Shown: positions 25,226-33,929, counted from the stretch's first letter. The stretch is 64,000 nt of DNA from Pedobacter planticolens (GCF_014172375.1 NZ_WNXD01000002.1:1054001-1118000); one strand, 5' to 3'. Numbers and translations are program-made. The notes: generated by a model not told the origin, from the letters alone.

Positions 25226-27523
25226 ATGAACAAGATACGCCTATTAATGGTTGTACTATTTGCCTGTTTTACGATACCAGTTTTGGCAACTGAATTAACA
25301 GAAGTTATAGGAAAGGTTACCGATGCTACTACTAATGAACCACTTTCTGGTGCTACAATTTATATTTCGGATTTAAAAACAACCACCACTACAAACGCCA
25401 ACGGCGAATTTACATTTAGAAATATCCCAGCTAAAGGAAAGTTTTTAGTTGAGGTAAGATATGTGGGTTATAAAACAACATCAAAGCAGGTAGATTTAGC
25501 TGCGAACAATCAACTCACGTTTGCATTAGAGCAATCTGTAATAGAAAGTGCTGAGGTGGTAATTACCGGAACGCCCTATAGCTCAAATAATAAAACAAAC
25601 AGTTTAGCTGTAGTTTCTGTAAATAGAGAAAAATTAGCGCAGGCTGCGGGTACAAATATTATAGATGCAATTGCCAAATTACCCGGTATTTCTCAAGTTA
25701 CAACTGGTGGTGCAATTTCAAAACCATCTATTAGAGGGTTGGGTTATAACCGTGTGTTAACTATTGTTGATGGTGCAAGAGAAGAAGCTCAACAATGGGG
25801 AGATGAACATGGAGTTGAAGTAGATCAGTTTTCGGCCAATAGAATTGAAGTTTTAAAAGGTCCAGCAAGTTTATTGTATGGTTCTGATGCCTTAGGCGGA
25901 GTAATTAATATTATAGATGATTTAGTGCCTGCGCCTGGAGAATTTAATGGAAATTTTACCACGAGTTATGGTACAAACAATGGCTTAACAGCATCTTCTT
26001 TAATGTTGCAATGCAATACCGATGGTTTTGTGTATCGTGGACGTGTATCGTATAAAAATGCGTATGGCTTTAGCTACAAAGATCACACGGTGCCAAATTC
26101 TGGCTTTAACGAAACTAACTTCAGCGGAATGTTGGGTTTAAATAAAACTTGGGGCTATGCTCATTTAAGTTTATCAAGGTTTAATACGAATGTTGGTTTG
26201 GTAGAAAATGGACCAAATGCCAATGGCGATTATGAAGATGAAAATGGAGCTGTAATTACTAATAGTGAAGCACAAACCAGAAAACTTGATCTTCCTTTTC
26301 AAAACATTAACCATTATCGTGCTGCCTTAAATAGTAACATCCTTTTAGGTGGCGGACAATTGAAAACTACGTTGGCTTTTCAGCGAAACATTCGTAAAGA
26401 GTTTGAAGAAAGTGCAACTGAACCAGGTTTAAATTTAGGGCTGAATTCTTATACGTATGATGTAAAATATTCTTTTGCAAATGCTGGTGTTTGGGAGCCA
26501 ACAATTGGTGTGCAAGGAATGCATCAAACGAATGTAAACAGTGGAGATGAGTTTTTAATACCTGATTATGTAAGTGATAATATCGGTGCGTTTGCCTATT
26601 TGAAACGCAATTTTGATAAAGGTGCACTAAACGCAGGTATCCGTTACGATTATAAGAACATTGATGGTGATGATTTGATTGCCGATGGAAACCAAGTTTT
26701 TACCGCATTCAATAACAAGTTTTCTAACGTATCTGGATCAATCGGCTTTGCATTTGAAATTGCTAAAAACTTAAATTTAAAAGGAAATGCAGGTTCGGGA
26801 TTTAGAGCACCAAACATTGCAGAGTTGGGAGCAAATGGTCGTCATGAAGGTACATTTAGATATGAAATTGGTAATAGCAATTTAAAACAAGAAACCAGTT
26901 TGCAATTCGATTTAGGATTAGAATACAGTGCAGAAAAAGTTACGGTTGGCTTAAATGCATACAGCAATCGTATTTACAATTATATTTATCCAGGTAACTT
27001 TAATAACGAAACTCATCCCTTTTTAGAAGAAGATGGTAGTACAACTACACTGCCATTGTACCGTTATGTGCAAACAGATGCAGAATTGTTGGGTGGCGAG
27101 GCTTCAATAGATTTTCATTTAGTTAAAGCCTTGCATTTCGAAAATACTTTCGCTTATGTAAAAGGTACCAATCTTGCAAGTAGTACTGCTTTACCATTTA
27201 TTCCGGCAGCAAGTTTAAATAATGAGCTACGTTTCGAGCCAACCATTAAAGGATTGAAAGATAGTTTTATCAAAGTTGGTTTAACCAATGTGTTTAAACA
27301 AAATCGCTTTGATAGTTTCGAGACTGAAACAAATGGTTATACGTTATTAGATGCTGGTGTTGGAACTTCTGTAAAAGTTAAAAATGGTAAAATCAATTTA
27401 TGGATTACCGGACAAAATTTAACTGATAAACTATATTACAACCATTTAAGTAGATATAAACCTGCCGGGATTTATAATGCTGGACGTAACGTGAGTTTTG
27501 GAATTAGCGTTCCGTTGCTATAG
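25226..27523 (+). CDS. TonB-dependent receptor
   Basis: A 765-residue outer-membrane active-transport receptor. Signal peptide residues 1-21, CarboxypepD_reg-like domain about 24-110, a TonB-box region (ESAEVVITGTPYS), plug domain about 120-230 (AIAKLPGISQV ... RGLGYNRVLTIVDGAREEAQQWGDEHG ... LKGPASLLYGSDALGGVINI), and a 22-strand-type barrel ending FGISVPLL. The plug sequence resembles receptors for metal chelates or zinc/copper rather than SusC-type glycans, and the His/Cys-rich small protein gene upstream fits that. It is followed by a strong terminator at 27645. Confidence 0.93.
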   Translation: MNKIRLLMVVLFACFTIPVLATELTEVIGKVTDATTNEPLSGATIYISDLKTTTTTNANGEFTFRNIPAKGKFLVEVRYVGYKTTSKQVDLAANNQLTFALEQSVIESAEVVITGTPYSSNNKTNSLAVVSVNREKLAQAAGTNIIDAIAKLPGISQVTTGGAISKPSIRGLGYNRVLTIVDGAREEAQQWGDEHGVEVDQFSANRIEVLKGPASLLYGSDALGGVINIIDDLVPAPGEFNGNFTTSYGTNNGLTASSLMLQCNTDGFVYRGRVSYKNAYGFSYKDHTVPNSGFNETNFSGMLGLNKTWGYAHLSLSRFNTNVGLVENGPNANGDYEDENGAVITNSEAQTRKLDLPFQNINHYRAALNSNILLGGGQLKTTLAFQRNIRKEFEESATEPGLNLGLNSYTYDVKYSFANAGVWEPTIGVQGMHQTNVNSGDEFLIPDYVSDNIGAFAYLKRNFDKGALNAGIRYDYKNIDGDDLIADGNQVFTAFNNKFSNVSGSIGFAFEIAKNLNLKGNAGSGFRAPNIAELGANGRHEGTFRYEIGNSNLKQETSLQFDLGLEYSAEKVTVGLNAYSNRIYNYIYPGNFNNETHPFLEEDGSTTTLPLYRYVQTDAELLGGEASIDFHLVKALHFENTFAYVKGTNLASSTALPFIPAASLNNELRFEPTIKGLKDSFIKVGLTNVFKQNRFDSFETETNGYTLLDAGVGTSVKVKNGKINLWITGQNLTDKLYYNHLSRYKPAGIYNAGRNVSFGISVPLL

Positions 27524-27563
27524 TTCATTGGTTCATTAGTTCAATTGTTCATTGGGTCGGCTT

Positions 27564-27591
27564 TGTCATCCAGAGCGCAGCGAAGGATCTC
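27564..27591 (+). repeat. CAGAGCG-family repeat, single arm
   Basis: The segment shares CAGAGCG-AG-CGAAGGATCTC with the left arm of the palindrome at 781-833, differing at one internal base, and is preceded by TGTCATC. No matching right arm follows. Confidence 0.75.
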
Positions 27592-27644
27592 TATTTAAAA
27601 GATTGATCTATCGGTTGGTGTCTCACCGACAGAAATAAATAGTA

Positions 27645-27690
27645 GCCGCAGAGTTGCAGACTTTTTTAATCAGCGAATCTGCGGCTTTTT
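27645..27690 (+). terminator. Intrinsic terminator after the TonB receptor
   Basis: GCCGCAGA (27645-27652) pairs with TCTGCGGC (27678-27685), followed by TTTTT. The 25-nt loop contains smaller pairing. It closes the receptor transcript. Confidence 0.85.
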
Positions 27691-27796
27691 CATGCGCTAA
27701 TACATCAGAATAAGCTATTAGCTATCAACCATTAGCCATCAACCAAAAATAATTTCAAAAATAATTTGGTGGTTTCAAAATAACATTATACTTTAG

Positions 27797-27816
27797 TGTA
27801 TTATTTAACTAATACA
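27797..27816. promoter_or_regulatory. Candidate GntR/YtrA operator
   Basis: TGTATTA-N6-TAATACA, a perfect 7-bp inverted repeat whose right edge is 7 nt upstream of the ABC gene ATG, overlapping the expected transcription start. A near -7 element (TACTTTAG) lies just before it. The GntR-type regulator encoded third in the operon is the likely ligand. Confidence 0.6.
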
Positions 27817-27823
27817 GTAGAAT

Positions 27824-28651
27824 ATGATAAAAATTAACAACCTTAATTTTGGTTACCGCAAAAATCAACTGTTGTTCAAAAATATGAGCATGCAATTAAG
27901 CACTGGACATATTTATGGATTGTTGGGAAAAAATGGCGCTGGTAAATCAACCTTATTAAAAAATATAGCGGGATTGGTTTACGCAGACAGCGGATCAATG
28001 GACGTTATGGGTTACGATCCTTCAAAGCGTCAACCTGCGTTATTAACAGAAATCTGTTTTATTCCAGAGGAATTTTATTTGCCATCCATTAAAATTGATG
28101 CATTTGTAAAAGCAAATGCAGCTTTTTATCCAAACTTTGATCATCCGTACTTTACGGCCTTACTAGCAGAATTTGATATTCCAGTAACCCAAAAATTGAT
28201 CGATATGTCTTATGGTCAGAAGAAAAAAGTGATCATCGCCTTTGGCTTAGCCACACAAGCTAAATTGGTTATAATGGATGAGCCGACCAATGGTTTAGAC
28301 ATTCCTTCAAAAGCGCAATTTCGTAAAATTATGGCATCGGCTTTAACGGAAGATCGTTGTATTATCATTTCAACACACCAAGTGCGAGATTTAGATAATT
28401 TAATTGATACCGTAATTATGCTCGATGAAAATAGCGTAGCCTTAAAAGCATCGGTAGAAGAAATTACCAATAGACTTTGCTTTAAACGGGTAAAAGAACT
28501 AGATGATAAAGTAATTTATGCTGAGCCTTCTTTAGCTGGTTATAATGCAGTAATGCAAAACTTTCATCAAGAAGATAGTAAACTTGATTTAGAGTTGCTA
28601 TTTAACGCGGTATTGGCAGAGAAAAATAAATTAAAACCAATTTTTAACTAA
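27824..28651 (+). CDS. ABC transporter ATP-binding protein
   Basis: The 275-residue ATPase has Walker A GLLGKNGAGKSTLLK (about 33-47), a variant signature MSYGQKKKV, Walker B LVIMDEPTNGLD and the switch histidine in IISTHQ. It is the first gene of an operon with a membrane protein, a YtrA-type GntR regulator and an exported beta-helical protein. The layout recalls the ytr operons of Firmicutes, which respond to cell-wall-active compounds, but the substrate here is unknown. Confidence 0.94.
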   Translation: MIKINNLNFGYRKNQLLFKNMSMQLSTGHIYGLLGKNGAGKSTLLKNIAGLVYADSGSMDVMGYDPSKRQPALLTEICFIPEEFYLPSIKIDAFVKANAAFYPNFDHPYFTALLAEFDIPVTQKLIDMSYGQKKKVIIAFGLATQAKLVIMDEPTNGLDIPSKAQFRKIMASALTEDRCIIISTHQVRDLDNLIDTVIMLDENSVALKASVEEITNRLCFKRVKELDDKVIYAEPSLAGYNAVMQNFHQEDSKLDLELLFNAVLAEKNKLKPIFN

Positions 28652-28664
28652 ATCTTAAACAGAC

Positions 28665-29486
28665 ATGAACAATACATTTAACATACAACGTTTTGGTCTT
28701 TTGTTGAAGAGACAATGGCTAGAATTTGGCAAAATTTACTTAATTACTTTAGCGGTTGCACTCGGAGTAATTGTTACCTTTTATAGTTTTTCACTATGGG
28801 GATATATTGCAGAAACAAAACCTTTTTATGAGAGAGCACTTAATTTTAGAGAGCCGTTATTTTTAATTTTTGGTTTCTTATTTATCACCGTTATTGCAAG
28901 TAATTATTTTGCACACTTAGGGCAAAAGCCAAAGGCGATTATTGATTTAATGATACCTGCATCAACTTTTGAGAAGTTTTTAACTGGTATTTTCTTTACT
29001 GCCATATTAAGTACAGTTAGTTTTATATTTATATTTTATGTAACAGATTTAGCATTTTTAGCTAAACTGAGAAGTGTTTATCATAGTAGTTCCACTAGGA
29101 CTTCTTATACAGATGCGCAAGGTGCAGTAGCAATAGTTGTTGATAATTTAGCTTATTTCTTTTCTAAAAATGGCCCTCATGTTTATAAAGGATTATACAT
29201 TATTCCATTTTTTGTAACTAGTATATTCTTATTAGGCTCTATTTATTTTAATAAGTTCCATTACATAAAAACAACTATTTCGGCAATGGTTTTCTCTGGC
29301 ATTTGGACAGCAATTATTTTTAAATCTGGGAAGTTATTATTTGATAATAGAACGCTTATCAATAGAATGGGGAACAATGGTCCTGCAAAAGACAATGTAG
29401 AACTATGTCTTGCACTTCTATTGGTTTTACTCACACTAATTTTTTGGAGTATTACTTATGTGCGCCTTAAAGAAAAACAGGTTTAA
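28665..29486 (+). CDS. ABC transporter membrane protein
   Basis: The 273-residue product has about six transmembrane segments (near 20-42, 63-84, 105-128, 172-194, 205-225 and 245-265) and no strong motif. It starts 13 nt after the ATPase gene. It has the size and topology of small ABC-2-type permeases encoded with YtrA-like regulators in Bacteroidota. Likely the channel half of the exporter with the preceding ATPase. Confidence 0.82.
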   Translation: MNNTFNIQRFGLLLKRQWLEFGKIYLITLAVALGVIVTFYSFSLWGYIAETKPFYERALNFREPLFLIFGFLFITVIASNYFAHLGQKPKAIIDLMIPASTFEKFLTGIFFTAILSTVSFIFIFYVTDLAFLAKLRSVYHSSSTRTSYTDAQGAVAIVVDNLAYFFSKNGPHVYKGLYIIPFFVTSIFLLGSIYFNKFHYIKTTISAMVFSGIWTAIIFKSGKLLFDNRTLINRMGNNGPAKDNVELCLALLLVLLTLIFWSITYVRLKEKQV

Positions 29487-29503
29487 TTTTAAATGGTATA
29501 GAT

Positions 29504-29878
29504 ATGGAATTTAGAGATAATAAGGCGATATACCTTCAAATAGCAGAGTACGTTTGCGAGCATATTTTGCTTGGCAAATGGAATACAGACGAGAAAGTTC
29601 CTTCAGTTAGGGAAATGGCTGTAGAGCTAGAGGTAAACCCAAATACAGTAATGCGTACCTACGAATTACTTCAAAATAAAAATATAATTAATAACAAAAG
29701 AGGCATTGGTTTTTTTGTAGCAGATGATGCAATAGCAAATGTAAAAAGCTATCGTAAAACTCAATTTATGGACGATGAACTTCCTGTTGTTTTCCGTAAT
29801 GTGTATTTGCTAAACATCGGGTTTGATGAATTGGAAAGCCGCTACAACACTTTTGTTAAAGAAACTTTTAATCCTTAA
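29504..29878 (+). CDS. GntR family regulator, YtrA subfamily
   Basis: A 124-residue protein: an N-terminal winged helix (about 5-75; YLQIAEYVCEHILLGKWNTDEKVPSVREMAVELEVNPNTVMRTYELLQNKNII) with the classic GntR pattern, then a short C-terminal helical tail of about 40 residues, as in the YtrA subfamily. It dimerises and usually represses its own operon. The palindrome at 27797-27816 is the likely operator. Position third rather than first in the operon is a variant layout. Confidence 0.93.
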   Translation: MEFRDNKAIYLQIAEYVCEHILLGKWNTDEKVPSVREMAVELEVNPNTVMRTYELLQNKNIINNKRGIGFFVADDAIANVKSYRKTQFMDDELPVVFRNVYLLNIGFDELESRYNTFVKETFNP

Positions 29879-29882
29879 GAAC

Positions 29883-30731
29883 ATGAAACTAAGTAATAAA
29901 ATATTAATCACGTTTGCATTAGCACTAATTCTTATTCCGTTAACGGGGATGATTTATATTTCTCGCGTATATTATAAAGAAGGTAGTGATAGAGACATTG
30001 TAGATGTTGTACGTAAAGATGAAAACTTTAGCACTCCAACAGAAAACATGGAGAGTAAAGCTATTGCTACATCATTCGAATCAATAAATATTGCGGATGC
30101 CAAAAAAATGGGCATCTATGTAAATATTATTAAAGATGAAAAATTTGGAGTAAAAGTTCCCAAAGAGCTAAAAGACTTTATCAGTTTTAATGTTGATACA
30201 AATGGGGAGTTACAAATTACTTTTAAAAATAAACGACCAGAAAATAATAATTATAACACGATATGGGTTTATGCGCCAAACATTAAACAAGTAATTGTTG
30301 TTAATGCTAATACTGTAAATTTAGATGCAAAGTTAGATTCTTTGACCTTGAATGTTAAAAAGTCGGGTTCAATTAGTTTGCAGAACGATTTAACATTGAA
30401 GGCTTTAACTATAAATACGGAAGAGGTAAAGAATTTATACCTATCAAATGTTGATGTAAAATCTTTAACTGTCAAACTAAATGGTACAGATTTTAAGACA
30501 CAGAATAATTCTTATGAGAATTTATCTATTGCAGCTTATGGCAAGAGTAAAATAGAGATTAGCAGTTATGAGGATAAAAATACATCAATTAAAAACCTTA
30601 CCATAAACACTTTCGATTTAGCTGATGTCAAATTGGAAAACACTAAGGTTGATAACTGCAAAGGCTCTTTCTCTGATCAAACAACAGTGCAAATGCCTGC
30701 CGTTAATTTAAATCAGATGTTTAAAAAGTAA
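29883..30731 (+). CDS. Membrane-anchored beta-helix-like (DUF2807-type) protein
   Basis: A 282-residue protein with one N-terminal transmembrane segment (about 6-25: ILITFALALILIPLTGMIYI) and an extracytoplasmic part with regularly spaced short strands (VNANTVNLDAKLDSLTLNVKKSGSISLQNDLTLKALTINTEEVKNLYLSNVDVKSLTVKLNG), resembling DUF2807 auto-transporter-like adhesin heads that form a beta-helix. It starts 4 nt after the GntR gene stop, so it is part of the same operon; ATG 29883 is preferred to an upstream in-frame ATG inside the GntR gene. Function unknown. Confidence 0.75.
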   Translation: MKLSNKILITFALALILIPLTGMIYISRVYYKEGSDRDIVDVVRKDENFSTPTENMESKAIATSFESINIADAKKMGIYVNIIKDEKFGVKVPKELKDFISFNVDTNGELQITFKNKRPENNNYNTIWVYAPNIKQVIVVNANTVNLDAKLDSLTLNVKKSGSISLQNDLTLKALTINTEEVKNLYLSNVDVKSLTVKLNGTDFKTQNNSYENLSIAAYGKSKIEISSYEDKNTSIKNLTINTFDLADVKLENTKVDNCKGSFSDQTTVQMPAVNLNQMFKK

Positions 30732-30740
30732 ACTACAAAT

Positions 30741-30819
30741 TCGTCATTGCGAGGTACGAAGCAATCTTTCCTGCTAGATAGATTGCTTCCCTCGATGAAA
30801 ATCGAGATCGCAATGACGA
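30741..30819. repeat. TTGCGAGG palindromic element, copy 1
   Basis: 12-bp perfect outer arms (30741-30752 and 30808-30819; TCGTCATTGCGA and complement) enclose two inner hairpins: GAAGCAATCT/AGATTGCTTC (30758-30767, 30780-30789) and TCGAT-GAAA-ATCGA (30792-30805). The fold is a three-way junction. It lies exactly between two convergent genes and may act as a bidirectional transcript end. A related copy is at 40751-40834. Confidence 0.8.
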
Positions 30820-30820
30820 T

Positions 30821-32311
30821 TTATGTTAAACTAGTACCTCTAATAAACGAAACACTAGCTTTAATATCATTTGCCAAAAGCCGATCCGCCTCATTAAAAG
30901 AAACAAGTTCACGATATTTACTCACCAAATTCTCAATTTTAACCGATGATTTTTCTGGTAATCTTAATTCTAGTGCTTGGCTTCCTGTTAACAGTTCTAT
31001 AGCCAAAATTCGTTCTACATTCTCTACCACTCTAAGACATTTTGTTGCGGCATTTGCGCCCATACTTACGTGATCTTCTTGTCCGTTGCTACTTACAATG
31101 CTATCAACAGATGCTGGCGTACACAACTGTTTATTTTCACTTGCAATAGATGCTGCGGTATATTGTGTAATCATTAATCCAGAATTTAAACCAGCATTTT
31201 TCACTAAGAATGGCGGTAACCCTCGAGTTCCAGAAATTAATTGAAAAGTTCTTCGTTCGGAGATTGAACCTAATTCGGCCAATGCCAAGCATAAAAAATC
31301 TAAGGTTAATGCCAACGGCTGACCATGAAAATTCCCTGCAGAAATAATTAAATCTTCATCCGGAAAGACATTAGGATTATCCGTTACCGAATTCATTTCT
31401 GTTTCGAAAACCGATTGAATATAATTGATGCTATCCTTGCTGGCGCCATGAACCTGTGGCACACAACGGAAAGAATAAGGATCTTGCGTTTGCTTGCCTT
31501 TTCTGGCTATTAATTCACTTCCTTCCAACCAATTTTTAATAGCACTTGCCGTTGCAATTTGCCCTTTGTGAGGCCTAATCACATGACTTAAATTTAAAAA
31601 AGGATCAATTCTACAATCAAATGCATCAATAGAAATGGCTGCAATTACATCAGCCCATGCTGATATTTTTTGAGCTTTTAATAAACAAAAAGTACCATAA
31701 GCGCTCATAAATTGAGTGCCATTAATTAAAGCTAAGCCTTCTTTACTTTGTAAAGTAAGTGCCGCCCAATTTAATTTTTTATTTAATTCAGCACTGCTGA
31801 TTTTTTCATCCTGATACCAAACTTCGCCTTCGCCAATTAAGGGTAAAGCTAAATGTGCCAATGGAGCTAAATCGCCGGATGCACCTAACGAACCTTGTGT
31901 ATAAATTACTGGTAAAATATCATGATTGTAAAAATCTACCAAACGTTGAACCGTACTTAAAGCAATAGCAGAATGGCCGTAACTTAACGATTGTATTTTT
32001 AGTAAAAGCATCAGTTTTACTATTTCTTTAGGCACTTCTTGTCCTGTTCCACAAGCGTGGGATAATAATAAATTATGCTGAAGTTGGGTAAGATTTTCGG
32101 CTTCAATTTTTACATTTTGCAAATAGCCAAATCCAGTATTAATCCCGTAAATCGGATCTTCATTGGTGTTTAATTTATCGTCTAAATATTTTCTGCATTT
32201 TTCAATTCGCTCAATTGCTAAAGCAGATAATTTAATGCTTTGTTTTTCTTGTAGTATGGTTTCAATAACGGCTAAGGATAATTGCCCCGAACCGATTTGG
32301 TAATCTGTCAT
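30821..32311 (-). CDS. hutH: Histidine ammonia-lyase
   Basis: The first step of histidine degradation, eliminating ammonia from histidine to give urocanate. The 496-residue product has the A144-S145-G146 triad that cyclises to the MIO electrophile (in GSLGASGDLAPLAHL), the family segment GTQFMSAYGTF, and the QDPYSFRCVPQVHGA region. Cytoplasmic homotetramer. An in-frame TTG at 32332 overlaps the promoter element, so ATG 32311 is taken as the start. Not clustered with hutU. Confidence 0.97.
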   Translation of the reverse strand: MTDYQIGSGQLSLAVIETILQEKQSIKLSALAIERIEKCRKYLDDKLNTNEDPIYGINTGFGYLQNVKIEAENLTQLQHNLLLSHACGTGQEVPKEIVKLMLLLKIQSLSYGHSAIALSTVQRLVDFYNHDILPVIYTQGSLGASGDLAPLAHLALPLIGEGEVWYQDEKISSAELNKKLNWAALTLQSKEGLALINGTQFMSAYGTFCLLKAQKISAWADVIAAISIDAFDCRIDPFLNLSHVIRPHKGQIATASAIKNWLEGSELIARKGKQTQDPYSFRCVPQVHGASKDSINYIQSVFETEMNSVTDNPNVFPDEDLIISAGNFHGQPLALTLDFLCLALAELGSISERRTFQLISGTRGLPPFLVKNAGLNSGLMITQYTAASIASENKQLCTPASVDSIVSSNGQEDHVSMGANAATKCLRVVENVERILAIELLTGSQALELRLPEKSSVKIENLVSKYRELVSFNEADRLLANDIKASVSFIRGTSLT

Positions 32312-32329
32312 GTATTTATAGTTGGTGCT

Positions 32330-32337
32330 CAAAAGTA
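32330..32337 (-). promoter_or_regulatory. hutH promoter -7 element
   Basis: The minus strand reads TACTTTTG, an exact match, 19 nt before the hutH ATG. It overlaps the TTG of an extended open frame and so decides the start in favour of 32311. Confidence 0.7.
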
Positions 32338-32428
32338 GGAAAAAAGTTGTACGTTATAAGTTGTGAGTTTTACGTTTGGGCGTTTTTTGAAATAATCCTA
32401 CAAATCCTAAAATCTTATTAATCCTGGT

Positions 32429-33442
32429 CTAGCTTTCTAAAATTTCTAGCTGTGTAATAATATCTTCCTCAGTTATTGGATAAGGAACATCGTTCACTAT
32501 ATTTTGGTAAACAGCTTCAAATAAACCAGTGTAATCTCCTTTTTCTGATGGAATAAATTCGGTACTTCTGCCTCCATTTTCAGTAACTAAAGTAAGTTTT
32601 CCTGCATCTGCTGGATTTTCTATTCCGTAAGTTTCAGCAGTAGGTTTTATTCCTTTTAGTAACTGTTCTTCCTGCACATCGGCGTGATTTTTACTAAAAG
32701 AGCCCATCATCCCATTTAATACAAATGCAGATTGTATATCCGCAACCAGCATACTTGCAGTTAAAAACACATTCAAATCGTTCGGATAACTTAATTGTAT
32801 AGCGAAATAATCATCCACTTTTGTGTGAACACGATTTTTACTTAATACTTTGTGGTAGCTATTAGGTTTACCAAACAAAGCAATAGCTTGATCTACTAAA
32901 TGTGGACCAAGATCATAGGATAAGCCACTTGCGGGATAAGGTTCTTCCTTAAAAAACTTAGGACTAATTTCATTTCTATATCGATCATAACGAAAATGAA
33001 CTTCTACCAATTTGCCAAGCTTGCCACTTTCAATAATTTTCTTTACAGCATTAAATCCACTATCATATCTGCGATTTTGATACACCAATGCTTTTTTGCC
33101 TACGCTTTTAGCTAAAGCAAATAATTCTTTAGCTTGCCCTGATGTAGCCGTAAAAGGTTTTTCGACTAAAATATGTTTTCCAGCGTGTAAAGCCAGTTTA
33201 GCATACTCGTAATGTGTAAAATTCGGAGTGTTGATAATCACCAATTCAATGGAACCATCAGCTAATAATTCTTCAACACTATTATAACTACTAACTGATG
33301 GATAATCATTAACCGCTTGTTTTTGGTTACGTTCGGTAACTGCAACAAAGTTGAAACCAGGATGTGTACTCACAAAAGGGGCATGAAATACCTTGCCAGA
33401 CATGCCATAAGCCAAAAGGCCAGTATTGATTTTACTGCTCAT
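32429..33442 (-). CDS. Gfo/Idh/MocA family oxidoreductase
   Basis: A 337-residue NAD(P)-dependent oxidoreductase. The N-terminal Rossmann fold shows GLLAYGMSGKVFHAPF, a typical start of this subgroup, with the glycine motif modified, and the family signature HILVEKPFT near residues 90-98 with the catalytic lysine. The C-terminal dehydrogenase domain follows (VEVHFRYDRYRNEISPKFF; GPHLVDQAIALFG). Probably acts on a sugar or inositol derivative; subgroup members include YdgJ/YvaA-type scyllo-inositol dehydrogenases. Its promoter at 33447 predicts a leaderless mRNA. Confidence 0.92.
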   Translation of the reverse strand: MSSKINTGLLAYGMSGKVFHAPFVSTHPGFNFVAVTERNQKQAVNDYPSVSSYNSVEELLADGSIELVIINTPNFTHYEYAKLALHAGKHILVEKPFTATSGQAKELFALAKSVGKKALVYQNRRYDSGFNAVKKIIESGKLGKLVEVHFRYDRYRNEISPKFFKEEPYPASGLSYDLGPHLVDQAIALFGKPNSYHKVLSKNRVHTKVDDYFAIQLSYPNDLNVFLTASMLVADIQSAFVLNGMMGSFSKNHADVQEEQLLKGIKPTAETYGIENPADAGKLTLVTENGGRSTEFIPSEKGDYTGLFEAVYQNIVNDVPYPITEEDIITQLEILES

Positions 33443-33446
33443 AACA

Positions 33447-33454
33447 CAAAGCTA
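33447..33454 (-). promoter_or_regulatory. Promoter -7 element of the Gfo/Idh/MocA gene
   Basis: The minus strand reads TAGCTTTG, exact, with TGTT between it and the ATG: the same four-base spacing as at hisS and at the divergent gene 33520. Confidence 0.7.
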
Positions 33455-33507
33455 AAAATTTGACTTATATGTGCGTTAATCTGTAGGTCATAAAGCTGCT
33501 ATAAATG

Positions 33508-33515
33508 TATATTTG
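33508..33515 (+). promoter_or_regulatory. Promoter -7 element of the 33520 gene
   Basis: TATATTTG followed by CAAC and ATG. The in-frame ATG at 33505 overlaps this element and would be untranscribed, so the start is 33520. Confidence 0.7.
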
Positions 33516-33519
33516 CAAC

Positions 33520-33864
33520 ATGAAGCCAGCAGAAATACATGCCAAATGGAAAACTTTACAGCTAAAAATTGCAGAGGAATTTGATTCGGATACGCCCGAT
33601 CTAAAGGTAATTTTATTTTTAATTGGTGTACAAGAATTAGGCAAGGGGCCTGGCAAATACAGCAAAAGACAAAAGGAAGAATTAATGCATATTGCTACCT
33701 GTCGGTTGTTAAGTGAAATGGGTTTTTACGAACTAGAAGGGTTAGATCAGGATGGATGGCCGCATTGGAAATTACTTAAACCAATTCCATCCTATGCTTT
33801 AATGGAACAAGAATTATTGCTTAAAGGGCTCGCTATTACTTATTTCGAAGATATTTATTCTTAG
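33520..33864 (+). CDS. Conserved hypothetical protein
   Basis: The 114-residue product (MKPAEIHAKWKTLQLKIAEEFDSDTPDLKVILFLIGVQELGKG...) is soluble, mostly helical by pattern, with a basic GKYSKRQKEELMHIATCRLLSEMG segment and a conserved-looking GLDQDGWPHWKLLKPIP. It resembles small Bacteroidota proteins of unknown function. Divergent from the oxidoreductase gene, sharing a 65-bp promoter region with it. Confidence 0.8.
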   Translation: MKPAEIHAKWKTLQLKIAEEFDSDTPDLKVILFLIGVQELGKGPGKYSKRQKEELMHIATCRLLSEMGFYELEGLDQDGWPHWKLLKPIPSYALMEQELLLKGLAITYFEDIYS

Positions 33865-33879
33865 TATTTAACTAATCAC

Positions 33880-33929
33880 CATTAAGGAATTAAGAAAAGT
33901 AAAGCTTAAATTTCCTTAACTTCTTAATG
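33880..33929. repeat. ATTAAGGAATTAAG palindromic repeat, copy 2
   Basis: The left arm CATTAAGGAATTAAGA (33880-33895) faces a right arm TTCCTTAACTTCTTAATG with a few mismatches. It lies between the 3' ends of two convergent genes. Confidence 0.75.

Larger units (their letters stand above)
27524..27796. other. Intergenic interval with repeats and a terminator
   Basis: The start has short tandem TTCATTGGT/TCATTAGT/TCAATTGT-like octamers (27524-27556); then come the single-arm CAGAGCG repeat, the terminator, and a 14-bp direct repeat of TTAGCTATCAACCA type near 27718-27745. No gene seen. Confidence 0.7.
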
